Source: Cryobacterium sp. (GTDB lineage: Bacteria > Actinomycetota > Actinomycetes > Actinomycetales > Microbacteriaceae). Taken from it: a stretch of 64,000 nt of DNA. A program made the position numbers and the translations under genes. Shown in pieces: positions 1 to 9,577 of this stretch (position 1 is its first letter; each line of letters starts with the position of its first letter). The notes beneath the pieces were generated by a model. The model was given only the letters and a program-made list of their open reading frames with translations, had not been told where the DNA came from and did not search any database. The stretch is from NCBI RefSeq assembly GCF_025463825.1, contig NZ_JAODBG010000074.1, positions 1 to 64,000 of the forward strand. Direction: 5' to 3'.

Positions 1-83
1 GCCTGACCCGCGCAACCCGTGCATCTCGCGCGGGCGCTCTCGCCGGCGTGGGCGGTGGCGGGGACGGGGCGCAGCGGCTGGCG

Positions 84-1019
84 CTAGGGGTGGATGATGC
101 GGGCGCCGTGGACGGGGCCGGTGGCGCGCACCACACGCAGGCGCGCGGCGCTCAGGGCCACCTGCAGCTCAAGGCTCGCGTCGAGGTCGGGCACGAGGAA
201 CGCCACGGTGGGTCCTGAACCGGACAGGATGCCCGCCAGGGCGCCATTGGCCTCGCCGAGCTCGAGCACCGTGCCGAGGCCGGGCGCGAGCTGCAGCGCG
301 GGCGCCTGCAGGTCGTTGTGCATCGACTCGGCCAGCATCGCCGGGTCGCCCGCGCGCAGGGCCTGCAGCACGTTGGCGTCCACGGTGGGCTGCCGGCTGG
401 CCGGGAAGATGTCCTGGGCGTGCCGGGTGCGGTGCCGGTCCAGTTCGCTGTACACCGACGGGGTCGACATGCCGAACTCGGCCAGGGCGAGCACCCAGTG
501 GAACTGGCCCTTGGCCAGCGCCGGACTGAGCTGGTCGCCGCGGCCGGTGCCGACGGCGGTGCCGCCGGTGACGGCGAAGGGCACGTCGGCGCCGAGGGTC
601 GCCGCGATCCGCAGCAGCTCTTCCTTGCTCGCCTCGGTGCCCCAGAGTGCGTCGCAGGCCAGCAGCGTGGCCGCCGCATCCGCCGAACCGCCGCCCATGC
701 CGCCGGCGATGGGAACGTTCTTGTCGATCTCGAGGTGCACCCCGCCGGCATACCGGGTGGCCTTCGCCAGGGCGCGGGCCGCCTTGATGGCCAGGTTGCT
801 CTCGTCGACGGCCAGGCCAGAGGTGTCGATGGACCCGGTGAAGGCGACGCTGAACCCCTCCGCCGCCGTGGCACGGACGTCCTCGTAGAGCGAGACCGCC
901 TGGAAGGCGGTGGCCAGATCGTGGTAGCCGTCGTCCATCACGGCCCCCACCTTGAGGAAGACGTTGATTTTGCCCGGTGCCCTCGCATGCACAACAGGTG
1001 AGGTCGCCGTGTCGGTCAT
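84..1019 (-). CDS. ispE: 4-diphosphocytidyl-2-C-methyl-D-erythritol kinase
   Basis: GHMP kinase motif [18 protein letters not shown]-term [12 protein letters not shown]-term [12 protein letters not shown]. Confidence 0.95.
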   Translation of the reverse strand: MTDTATSPVVHARAPGKINVFLKVGAVMDDGYHDLATAFQAVSLYEDVRATAAEGFSVAFTGSIDTSGLAVDESNLAIKAARALAKATRYAGGVHLEIDKNVPIAGGMGGGSADAAATLLACDALWGTEASKEELLRIAATLGADVPFAVTGGTAVGTGRGDQLSPALAKGQFHWVLALAEFGMSTPSVYSELDRHRTRHAQDIFPASRQPTVDANVLQALRAGDPAMLAESMHNDLQAPALQLAPGLGTVLELGEANGALAGILSGSGPTVAFLVPDLDASLELQVALSAARLRVVRATGPVHGARIIHP

Positions 1020-1062
1020 GTTTCTAACCTAGCCCAGCGGCACCGGCGCCCCGGGACATCGC

Positions 1063-1944
1063 CTAGGTCGCCAGCCAGGCCTTGGCGATGGTGAGGAAGT
1101 CGTTCACCGTGAGCTGCTCGCCCCGTTCGGTGGGGTCGATTCCCGCGGCCGTGAGCACGGCGGTGGCCCGGGTGGAGTCGCCCAGCACCGTGGAAAGCGA
1201 CTGGCGCAGCATCTTGCGGCGCTGCTGGAACGCGCCGTCGACGAGCGCGAAGGTGGCCAGGCGCAGCTCCTCGGAGTCGAGCTCGGCGCTGCGACGGTCG
1301 AAGGCGATGAGGATGGAGTCCACGTTCGGCACCGGCCAGAACACCTGCCGGCTCACCTTGCCCGCGGTGCGGAACGAGCCGTACCAGGCGGCCTTGACAC
1401 TGGGGCTGCCGTAGATCTTCGATCCGGGCGCCGCGGCGAGCCGCTCGCCCACCTCGGCCTGCACCATGACCACGCCGGCGCGGATGGACGGGAAGTGCTC
1501 GAGCAGGTGCAGCAGCACCGGCACCGACACGTTGTACGGCAGGTTCGCCACCAGGCGGGTGGGGTCGCCCGGCAGCTCGGCGATCTTCAGCGCGTCGGCG
1601 CGGATGACGGTGAGCAACGCCTCCGGCTGCATCAGCTGCACGGTCAGCGGCAGCTGCTCGGCGAGCCGGTCGTCGATCTCCACGGCCACGACGGATGCGC
1701 CCACCTCGAGGATGCCCAGCGTGAGCGAGCCGAGGCCGGGGCCCACCTCGACGACGGTTTCCCCGGACTGCACGGCGGCGACCTTGACGATGCGGCGCAC
1801 GGTGTTGCCGTCGATGACGAAGTTCTGGCCGAGCTTCTTGGTCGGGTTCACGCCCAGCATCTCGGCGAGGTCGCGGATCTCCGCGGGGCCGAGCAGGGTG
1901 GGTGCGGCGGGGTCCTTGGCGGGCTGGGGAGCAGAGTCGGTCAT
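1063..1944 (-). CDS. rsmA: 16S rRNA dimethyladenosine transferase
   Basis: KKLGQNFVIDGNTVRRIV, VVEVGPGLGSLT, ANLPYNVSVPVL; start MTDSAPQ at 1944, not the longer ORF start. Confidence 0.95.
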   Translation of the reverse strand: MTDSAPQPAKDPAAPTLLGPAEIRDLAEMLGVNPTKKLGQNFVIDGNTVRRIVKVAAVQSGETVVEVGPGLGSLTLGILEVGASVVAVEIDDRLAEQLPLTVQLMQPEALLTVIRADALKIAELPGDPTRLVANLPYNVSVPVLLHLLEHFPSIRAGVVMVQAEVGERLAAAPGSKIYGSPSVKAAWYGSFRTAGKVSRQVFWPVPNVDSILIAFDRRSAELDSEELRLATFALVDGAFQQRRKMLRQSLSTVLGDSTRATAVLTAAGIDPTERGEQLTVNDFLTIAKAWLAT

Positions 1945-2951
1945 GCGAGGCCTCCGGCCGGGCTGATGCGGGGGTCTCGGCGGGTGTCGGGCAACACCAC
2001 GGGTTCCGCATCCCAGCGGCCGTAGACGAGTTCGGTGTTCGAGGTGATCTGGGCGGCGAGCACCGAGACATCCGTGTCCAGGTGATCGGCCATCGCGCGC
2101 AGCGTGTACGGCAGCAGGTAGGGGGCGTTCGGCCGGCCTCGGTGCGGGCTGGGCGTGAGGTACGGCGCGTCGGTCTCCACCAGGAGCAGCGCGCGCGGTG
2201 CCACGTCGAGCGCTTCGCGCAAGGGGGCGGCGTTCTTGAAACTCACCGGGCCGGCGAAGGACATGTACCAGCCGTGCTCGGCGCACAGCCGGGCCAGGTC
2301 GGCGCCGCCGGAGAAGCAGTGGAACACGGTGCGTTCGGGCGCGCCCACCCGCAGCAGGGTCTCCACCACCTCGTCGTGGGCGTCCCGGTCGTGGATCTGC
2401 AGGGCCAGGCCGTGCCGCTTGGCGATCTCGATGTGCGCCTCGAACGAGCGGTGCTGAGCCGCCCGGCCCTCGGGCGCGGTGCGGTAGAAGTCCAGGCCGG
2501 TCTCACCGACCGCGACCACGCGGGGCCGGCCCGCGAGTTCGTCGATGACGGCGAGGCCTTCGTCGAGGGTGCCCGCTTCCTCCAGCGCCGGCGCGTCATT
2601 GGGGTGGATGGCGACGGCGGCGAGCATCCGCGGCTCCCGTGCGGCCAGCTCGGCCGACCACCGGGAGGTGGCCACGTCGGTGCCCACCTGGATGACGCCG
2701 CGCACACCCACGCCGCTGGCCAGGTCGAGCTGCTCCGCCACGGTCAGCGGGGTGATGCCGTCCGAGATTTCCAAATGGGTGTGGTTGTCGTACACGCCGA
2801 CGACCAGGGGCGCCGGGGCCGGCGGGTAGACCAGGTCCCGCCCCTCGGTCGCCGCTCGCGACCGGATGTGGGTGGTGCCGGGCGGCTCGTTAGCCAACAG
2901 TCGCCTCGATGCGCGGGAACAGGGCGGCCAGCGGCGACACGTGGGTGCCAC
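1941..2951 (-). CDS. TatD family metal-dependent hydrolase (true start uncertain, likely about 2893)
   Basis: YDNHTHLE, GETGLDFYR, HCFSGG, ETDAPYLTP motifs; 4-bp overlap with rsmA. Confidence 0.9.
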   Translation of the reverse strand: MAPTCRRWPPCSRASRRLLANEPPGTTHIRSRAATEGRDLVYPPAPAPLVVGVYDNHTHLEISDGITPLTVAEQLDLASGVGVRGVIQVGTDVATSRWSAELAAREPRMLAAVAIHPNDAPALEEAGTLDEGLAVIDELAGRPRVVAVGETGLDFYRTAPEGRAAQHRSFEAHIEIAKRHGLALQIHDRDAHDEVVETLLRVGAPERTVFHCFSGGADLARLCAEHGWYMSFAGPVSFKNAAPLREALDVAPRALLLVETDAPYLTPSPHRGRPNAPYLLPYTLRAMADHLDTDVSVLAAQITSNTELVYGRWDAEPVVLPDTRRDPRISPAGGLA

Positions 2952-4452
2952 CGGTCCACTCCCACGCCCGGTCGATGCGGGACTCCTCGACGGCGCCGGT
3001 GCCGCCCAGGGCGGTCCACAGGGTTGCGGTGGCCTGCGGGGTCACCGGGGACAGCAGCACGGCGAGGGTGCCGAGGCCGCGCACCACGGTGTGCAGCACG
3101 GTCTCAAGGCGTTCGCGATCGTCGGGGTTCTTCGCCAGCGCCCATGGCTCCTGCGCGGTGATGTAGCCGTTGAGCTCGTCGACGAGCTCCCACACCGAGG
3201 CGAGCGCCTCGTGCAGCGCGAACCTGTCGATGGCCTCGCCGGCGGCCTCGGTGACCCGCCTCGACGTGGCGTGGATGGCGGCATCCGCGTCCGTCGGCGT
3301 GCCGCCGGCCGGGATCTCGCCGTCGCAGTAGCGCACCACCATGGCGATGACGCGGGAGGCGAGGTTACCGAAGCCGTTGGCGAGCTCGGACTGGTAGCGG
3401 GCGGAGAGGTCCTCCCAGGAGAACGAGCCGTCCTGGCCGAAGCTGATGGCGCGCATGAAGTAGTAGCGGAACGTGTCGGAACCGAACGTGTCGGTGATCT
3501 GGTTCGGCGCGATGCCGGTGAGCTTGGACTTGCTCATCTTCTCGCCGCCCACGAGTAGCCAGCCGTGCCCGAAGACCTTGGCGGGCACCGGGAGCCCCGC
3601 CGCCAGGAGCATGGCCGGCCAGATCACCGCGTGGAAGCGCAGGATGTCCTTGCCGACGATGTGGGTGGCCGGCCAGAGGCGGCTGAACTTCTCATCGTCC
3701 TGGCCGTAGCCGGCGGCGGTGATGTAGTTCAACAGCGCGTCGAACCACACGTAGACCACGTGGCTCTCGTCCCAGGGCACCTTGATGCCCCAGTCGAAGC
3801 TCGAGCGCGAGATCGACAGGTCGCTCAGGCCCTGCTTGACGAACGAGATGACCTCGTTGCGGGCGGACTCGGGCTGGATGAAGGTGGGGTCCGCCTCATA
3901 GAGCGCCAGCAGCTGGTCGGTGAAGGTGCTCATCCGGAAGAAGTAGTTCTTCTCGTGCAGCAGTTCGACCGGGATGGAGTGGATGGCGCAGACCTGCTGG
4001 CCGATGAACTCGCCGGTGCCGTCGACGAGGTCGCTGGGCTGCTTGTACTCCTCACAGCCCACACAGTAGAAGCCCTCGTACTCGCCGGTATAGATGTGAC
4101 CGGCGTCGAAGAGGTGCTGCAGGAACTTCTGCGCGTTCACCTCGTGGCGCACGTCGGTGGTGCGGATGAAGTCGTCGTTTTGAATGTCGACGGTCTTCAG
4201 CAGCGGCTTCCACGCGGTCTCGACCAGGCGGTCGGCCCACTCCTTCGGGGTGACCCCGTTGGCGGTGGCGGTGCGCAGGATCTTCTGGCCGTGCTCGTCG
4301 GTGCCGGTGAGCAGCCAGGCGTCCTCCCCGCGCTGGCGGTGCCAGCGGGCAAGCACATCCGCGGCCACCTCCGTATAGGCGTGCCCGATGTGCGGGACAT
4401 CATTCACATAGAAAATAGGCGTGGTGATGTAGAAAGAAGAGCCGTCGGACAT
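2890..4452 (-). CDS. metG: methionyl-tRNA synthetase
   Basis: TTPIFYVNDVPHIGHAYTEV, GTDEHGQK, KMSKSKLTG; start MSDGSS chosen because TAAGAT lies 7 nt upstream. Confidence 0.95.
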   Translation of the reverse strand: MSDGSSFYITTPIFYVNDVPHIGHAYTEVAADVLARWHRQRGEDAWLLTGTDEHGQKILRTATANGVTPKEWADRLVETAWKPLLKTVDIQNDDFIRTTDVRHEVNAQKFLQHLFDAGHIYTGEYEGFYCVGCEEYKQPSDLVDGTGEFIGQQVCAIHSIPVELLHEKNYFFRMSTFTDQLLALYEADPTFIQPESARNEVISFVKQGLSDLSISRSSFDWGIKVPWDESHVVYVWFDALLNYITAAGYGQDDEKFSRLWPATHIVGKDILRFHAVIWPAMLLAAGLPVPAKVFGHGWLLVGGEKMSKSKLTGIAPNQITDTFGSDTFRYYFMRAISFGQDGSFSWEDLSARYQSELANGFGNLASRVIAMVVRYCDGEIPAGGTPTDADAAIHATSRRVTEAAGEAIDRFALHEALASVWELVDELNGYITAQEPWALAKNPDDRERLETVLHTVVRGLGTLAVLLSPVTPQATATLWTALGGTGAVEESRIDRAWEWTGGTHVSPLAALFPRIEATVG

Positions 4453-4518
4453 GCTCATCATCTTATGGTGCGTCACCAAAGCGGCCGACCCTGTGACGCC
4501 GCGCGCCGGGGCGGCCGG

Positions 4519-5394
4519 TCAGGAGAACGGGAAATCGGGCTGCGGGGCCGCTTTGGCCCGCGCCGGACCGGTTCCACCGGACTTGCCCGTGAGGGCCGCT
4601 TCGTAGAGGTCACGCTTGCCCAGGCCGGATGCGGCGGAGACGTCGGCCGCGGCGTCTTTCAGGCGGGCGCCGCCGGCGACGAGGGCGAGGACCTCCTCCA
4701 CACCGGTGGCGAGGTCGAGCACCTTGGCCTCGGCTCCGGCCACGACGACGCAGATCTCACCGCGAACGCCTTCGGCTGCCCAGACGGCGAGTTCGGCGGC
4801 GGTGCCGCGTTTGACCTCTTCATAGAACTTGGTCAGCTCCCGGCACACCACCACGCGCCGCCCGTCGCCGAGCACCGCGGCGAGGTCGGTGAGGGAGGCG
4901 GCGAGCCGGTTGGGCGATTCGAAGAAGACCATGGTGCGACGCTCCGTGGCCACCTCGCGCAGGGCCTGCATCCGCTCACCGTGTTTGCGCGGAAGGAATC
5001 CCTCGAAGGTGAACCTGTCGGTCGGCAGCCCGGAGACCGCCAGAGCAGTGAGCACCGCGGACGGGCCGGGGATGGCGGAGACGACGACGCCGGCGGCGAT
5101 CGCTGCATCCACCAGGTGGAAGCCCGGGTCGGACACTGTGGGCATGCCGGCGTCGCTGAGCACCAGCAGGTCGGCGTCGCGGGCGAGCTCGACCAGCTCG
5201 GCGGCCTTGCCCCGTTCGTTGTGGTCGTGCAGGGCGATCAGCCGCGGCCGGTTCTCCACGCCCAGCGCCTTGAGCAGGTGCACGGTGACCCGGGTGTCCT
5301 CCGCGGCGATGACGGTGCTGGTGCGCAGCGCCTCGATGAGTCGACTCGAGGCATCCCCGAGGTTTCCGATGGGGGTGGCTGCCAGAATGATCAT
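4519..5394 (-). CDS. rsmI: 16S rRNA (cytidine(1402)-2'-O)-methyltransferase
   Basis: ILAATPIGNLGDAS, AAEDTR, LLVLSDAGMPTVSDPG, FEGFLPRK. Confidence 0.95.
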   Translation of the reverse strand: MIILAATPIGNLGDASSRLIEALRTSTVIAAEDTRVTVHLLKALGVENRPRLIALHDHNERGKAAELVELARDADLLVLSDAGMPTVSDPGFHLVDAAIAAGVVVSAIPGPSAVLTALAVSGLPTDRFTFEGFLPRKHGERMQALREVATERRTMVFFESPNRLAASLTDLAAVLGDGRRVVVCRELTKFYEEVKRGTAAELAVWAAEGVRGEICVVVAGAEAKVLDLATGVEEVLALVAGGARLKDAAADVSAASGLGKRDLYEAALTGKSGGTGPARAKAAPQPDFPFS

Positions 5395-5447
5395 GGTCCC
5401 AGTCTCGCAGCACGCAGGCCCGTACGGCGGCTCACTACGATGGTCAC

Positions 5448-7139
5448 GTGCTCACCACCCTCCGCGAGACCGACCGCGCGACCGACCGCCTGAAGCGCCT
5501 GTGGTCCCACCGCTGGGTGCGCCTGGCCGGTCCGGCGCTGGTGCTGATCCTGGCCGCGTTGCTGCGGTTCTGGAACCTCGGCCATCCCGCCAGCCTGGTG
5601 TTCGACGAGACCTTCTATGTGAAGGACGCCTGGAGCCTGTTCAACAACGGCTACGAGTGCACCTGGCCGGAGGGGGCCGACGCCCTGTTCGCCGCCGGTC
5701 AGAGCAATATCTTCGCCACCACCGCGTCGTTCGTGGTGCACCCGCCGCTGGGCAAATGGCTGATCGCCCTGGGCATGGCCGTGTTCGGCGCGGACAACCC
5801 GGTCGGCTGGCGGGTGATGACCGCACTGGTCGGCCTGCTCGCCGTTGGGGTCCTGATGCTGATCGCGCAGAAGCTCTTCGGGTCGGTGCTGCTGACCTCG
5901 ATCGCCGGTTTCCTGTTCGCCATCGACGGCAACGCCATCGTGATGAGCCGGGTGGCGCTCCTCGACAACTACGTCATGTTCTTCACCCTGCTCGGCTTCG
6001 GCGCCGTCCTGATGGACCGCGCCCAGCAGCGCACCCGGCTGGCCGCCTGGCTCGCCGAGCGCCGGGACAACGAGGTCGAATCCACTTGGGGACCCGCCCT
6101 GTGGTGGCGCCCGTGGGTTCTCGCCGCCGGGCTCGCATTCGGGCTGGCCTGCTCGGTGAAATGGTCCGGGGCCTATTTCCTGGCCGCATTCGGCATCTAC
6201 CTCGTTGTCGTCGACGCGCTCGCCCGGCGCCGGGCCGGGCTGCCGTTCTGGATCAGCGGCGCGATCCTCAAGCAGGGACCGGTGACGTTCCTGTTGCTGG
6301 TCCCGGTCGCCGTGGCCACCTTCCTGGTGTCCTGGACCGGTTGGTTCGTGACCGGCGGCGGCTACTACCGCGACTTCGCCGACCAGGCCGGCCAGGCCTG
6401 GACCGGGGCGCTGGCCTGGGTGCCGCACTCCGTGCAGAGCTTCTGGCACTACCAGTCGGCCGCGTACGGCTACCACATCGGGCTGGTCACCCCGCATCCG
6501 TACCAGGCGAACCCGCTCACCTGGCTGCTGCTGAGCCGCCCGACGAGCATGTACTACCAGGGCAGCTCCCTGGGCGAGAGGGGCTGCGACTACGCCACCT
6601 GCTCCGAGGCCATCACCGGCATCGCCAACCCGATCATCTGGTGGGGGGCCACCGCGGCGATCCTGTACCTGGTATACCGGTTGGTCCGCTACCGCCAGTG
6701 GCAGGTCGGGCTGATCCTGATGGGCATGGTCGCCGGCTACCTGCCGTGGCTGGGATACCTGAATCGCACGGTGTTCCAGTTCTACACGATCGCCTTCGAG
6801 CCGTACCTGATCCTCGGCCTCACCCTGGCCATCGGGATGCTGCTGGGCATCACCACCACTCCGGCCGGCCGAGCGGGTCCCAAGGTGCGTCTGGACCGGC
6901 CGGAGCTGGCCGACCGGGCGGCGCCTCACGGTCCCGCCGGAGAGCCGGCCGAATGCGCTCAGGTGCCACCGGCCGCCCAAGCGGGCACCGCGGGTCCCGG
7001 CACCGCGGGACTGGTCATCGTCGTCGCGTTCCTCTGCGTGGCGACACTGGTCAGCGCCTTCTTCCTGCCGCTCTGGATGGGCACCCAGGTGCCCTTCGCC
7101 TTCTGGCAACTGCATATCTGGCTGCCCAGCTGGCGGTGA
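5448..7139 (+). CDS. dolichyl-phosphate-mannose-protein mannosyltransferase (PMT family)
   Basis: multi-TM; FDETFYVKDAWS, HPPLGKW, SVKWSGAYFL, PTSMYYQ. Confidence 0.92.
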   Translation: MLTTLRETDRATDRLKRLWSHRWVRLAGPALVLILAALLRFWNLGHPASLVFDETFYVKDAWSLFNNGYECTWPEGADALFAAGQSNIFATTASFVVHPPLGKWLIALGMAVFGADNPVGWRVMTALVGLLAVGVLMLIAQKLFGSVLLTSIAGFLFAIDGNAIVMSRVALLDNYVMFFTLLGFGAVLMDRAQQRTRLAAWLAERRDNEVESTWGPALWWRPWVLAAGLAFGLACSVKWSGAYFLAAFGIYLVVVDALARRRAGLPFWISGAILKQGPVTFLLLVPVAVATFLVSWTGWFVTGGGYYRDFADQAGQAWTGALAWVPHSVQSFWHYQSAAYGYHIGLVTPHPYQANPLTWLLLSRPTSMYYQGSSLGERGCDYATCSEAITGIANPIIWWGATAAILYLVYRLVRYRQWQVGLILMGMVAGYLPWLGYLNRTVFQFYTIAFEPYLILGLTLAIGMLLGITTTPAGRAGPKVRLDRPELADRAAPHGPAGEPAECAQVPPAAQAGTAGPGTAGLVIVVAFLCVATLVSAFFLPLWMGTQVPFAFWQLHIWLPSWR

Positions 7140-7329
7140 CCAGCACATTCGCAGAATTTGCAGCCTCTGCAAGCGGCCGGACATATGCCAAAACTGGAAT
7201 ACGTCGCCTGTTAAAGGCCTGTAAATTTTCGTCTTTTCGAAGCCCGCGACCCGTAGGATATCCGGTATCTGCTTGACGAGTGTTTGCTCTATTCCCGACT
7301 GAGAAGTCCAGATACAAACCAAAGGCCTC

Positions 7330-8430
7330 ATGTCGGAAGCATCTGCCGCACCCACGGTGCGTATTGTCCGCACTCGCAAGGGTGGCGACTCCAAGAACCC
7401 CACCACCGAGTACTCCTCGCTCCTGCACACCGTGCGGAACCTGGACCTCCTCCAGCGGGCCACGGCCTTCTATTGGGGCGTCTTCGCCGCCCTGGTACTG
7501 ATCACCGCCGGCCTCGGCGTCGGCTTCGTGCTGCTGGGCGACTCCTGGTACCAGTTGATCATCGCCGGTGTACTCGGGATCATCCTCACCCAGTTCGCGT
7601 TCCTCGCCCACGAGGCCTCGCACCGCCAGGTGTTCGAGTCCGGACCGGCGAACGACCGGGCCGGCCGGATCCTCGCGAACCTCTTCGTCGGCATCAGCTA
7701 CGCCTGGTGGATGACCAAGCACAGCCGTCACCACGCCAACCCGAACGTGGTCGGCAAGGACCCGGACATCGAGCCGGACGTCATCCGTTTCAACGAGAAG
7801 GACGCGTCAGAGGTCAACTGGCTTACCTCCTTCATCACCCGGAAGCAGGGCTACCTCTTCTTCCCGCTGCTCACCCTCGAAGGCATCAACCTGCACATCC
7901 ACGGCTTCAAGACCGTGTTCGGCAAGGGCCGGGTCGACAAGCGCTGGCTCGAGATCACCATGCTCACCAGCCGCATCGTGATCTACTTCGCCGTGATCTT
8001 CTACTTCCTGCCGCTGGGCATGGCGTTCGCCTTCATCGGAGTGCAGATGGCGGTGTTCGGCGTGTACATGGGCGCCTCCTTCGCCCCCAACCACAAGGGC
8101 ATGCCCCAGCTGCCGCACGAGAGCAAGGTCGACTTCCTGCGCCGCCAGGTGCTCACCAGCCGCAACATCCGCGGCGGCAGCTTCATGGACACCTTCATGG
8201 GCGGCCTGAACTACCAGGTCGAGCACCACCTGTTCCCGAACATGGCCCGCCCACACCTGAAGAAGGCGCAGGAGATCACCAAGGAATACTGCGAGTCGAA
8301 CAAGATCCTCTACACCGAGACGGGCCTGTTCGAGTCCTACGGCATCGTGATCGCCTACCTCAACAAGGTGGGCCTCGCGGCCCGCGACCCCTTCGACTGC
8401 CCGATGGTGCAGCGCTTCCACCACCGCTGA
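7330..8430 (+). CDS. membrane fatty acid desaturase (acyl-CoA desaturase)
   Basis: histidine boxes HEASHRQ, HSRHHANPN, QVEHHLFPNMAR. Confidence 0.92.
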   Translation: MSEASAAPTVRIVRTRKGGDSKNPTTEYSSLLHTVRNLDLLQRATAFYWGVFAALVLITAGLGVGFVLLGDSWYQLIIAGVLGIILTQFAFLAHEASHRQVFESGPANDRAGRILANLFVGISYAWWMTKHSRHHANPNVVGKDPDIEPDVIRFNEKDASEVNWLTSFITRKQGYLFFPLLTLEGINLHIHGFKTVFGKGRVDKRWLEITMLTSRIVIYFAVIFYFLPLGMAFAFIGVQMAVFGVYMGASFAPNHKGMPQLPHESKVDFLRRQVLTSRNIRGGSFMDTFMGGLNYQVEHHLFPNMARPHLKKAQEITKEYCESNKILYTETGLFESYGIVIAYLNKVGLAARDPFDCPMVQRFHHR

Positions 8431-8467
8431 CGCGCCCCCTCGCGGGCCGATGGGTAGGGTTGGGGGG

Positions 8468-9487
8468 ATGTGGATCTGGGGAGTTGCCGTCGCCGCCGGG
8501 GCCACCCTGGTGGCGTGGGGCGTGCATGCCGCCGCCCCGGCGGTGCCGCTGCTGACCGCCGCCGTCGTGCTCGGCATCGTGGTGGGGCAACTGCCGGTGC
8601 TGCGCCCGTACGTCACCGGCCCGCTGCGGCCCGGCCTGTCCCTCGCTGCCAAACGCCTGATGCGGATCGGCGTGGTGCTGCTCGGACTCAAGCTCAGCCT
8701 GGTCGACATCGCGGGCCTGGGCTGGGTCACCATCACCACCACCGTGCTGATCGTGGTGCTCACCTTCTTCGGCACCCTCTGGCTCGGCCGCGTCGCCGGC
8801 CTGCCCGGCCATCAACCGCTGCTCATCGCCACCGGCTTCGCCGTCTGCGGCGCCTCCGCCATCGGCGCCATGAGCGGTGTGGTCAAGGCCAAGGACGACG
8901 AGACCGCCACCCCGGTCGCCCTCGTGACCCTGTGCGGCACCCTCGCGATCGGCGTGCTGCCGGTGCTCTGGCATCCGCTGGGCCTGACCGCACTGCAATT
9001 CGGCCACTGGGTGGGCGCCGGGGTGCACGATGTGGGCCAGGTCGTCGCGACGGCGCAGATCGCCGGCTCGGCCGCCCTGGCCGTGGCCGTGGTGGTCAAA
9101 CTCACCCGGGTGCTGATGCTCGCCCCGCTCGTGGCCGGTGTCGCGGTCTATGAACGCCGCCGGGTGGCCGCGACGGCTCCGGCCGGGCGCCCGGTCGACT
9201 CCCCCGCCACCGGCCGTGCACCGGCCCGGCGCCCGCCGGCGGTCCCGCTGTTCGTGGCCGGGTTCCTCGCCATGGTGCTCGCGCGCACGGTCCTGCCCCT
9301 GCCGGATGCCGTCCTCGGCGCCGCCGACCTGGTACAGATGATTCTGCTGGCCATGGCGCTGTTCGGCCTCGGCACCGCGGTGCGGCTCGGCACCCTGCTG
9401 CGCACCGGCGGCCGGGCACTCGGAGTGGGCCTGGGCTCCTGGCTGCTCATCGCCGCGCTGGCCCTGGCGGCCGTCTCTATCAGCTGA
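8468..9487 (+). CDS. YeiH/UPF0324 family putative sulfate exporter
   Basis: about 10 TM; LKLSLVDI, ATGFAVCGASAIGAMSGVVKAKDDE, VGAGVHDVGQVVA. Confidence 0.88.
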   Translation: MWIWGVAVAAGATLVAWGVHAAAPAVPLLTAAVVLGIVVGQLPVLRPYVTGPLRPGLSLAAKRLMRIGVVLLGLKLSLVDIAGLGWVTITTTVLIVVLTFFGTLWLGRVAGLPGHQPLLIATGFAVCGASAIGAMSGVVKAKDDETATPVALVTLCGTLAIGVLPVLWHPLGLTALQFGHWVGAGVHDVGQVVATAQIAGSAALAVAVVVKLTRVLMLAPLVAGVAVYERRRVAATAPAGRPVDSPATGRAPARRPPAVPLFVAGFLAMVLARTVLPLPDAVLGAADLVQMILLAMALFGLGTAVRLGTLLRTGGRALGVGLGSWLLIAALALAAVSIS

Positions 9488-9577
9488 ACCACCGGAGCGC
9501 CGCACGAGCGCCGTCCATGTGGCGCTCTGTTACGCCGTGCGACACGGGAGCCCGCACCGGACGGGTAGCGTACTCCC

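Noticed and set aside
3565-7463. Very long antisense/out-of-frame ORFs (642, 815 and 690 aa)
   Set aside because: Their translations are Arg/Gly/Pro/His-rich low-complexity strings, the mirror of GC-rich codon bias over metG, rsmI and pmt; no domain motifs.
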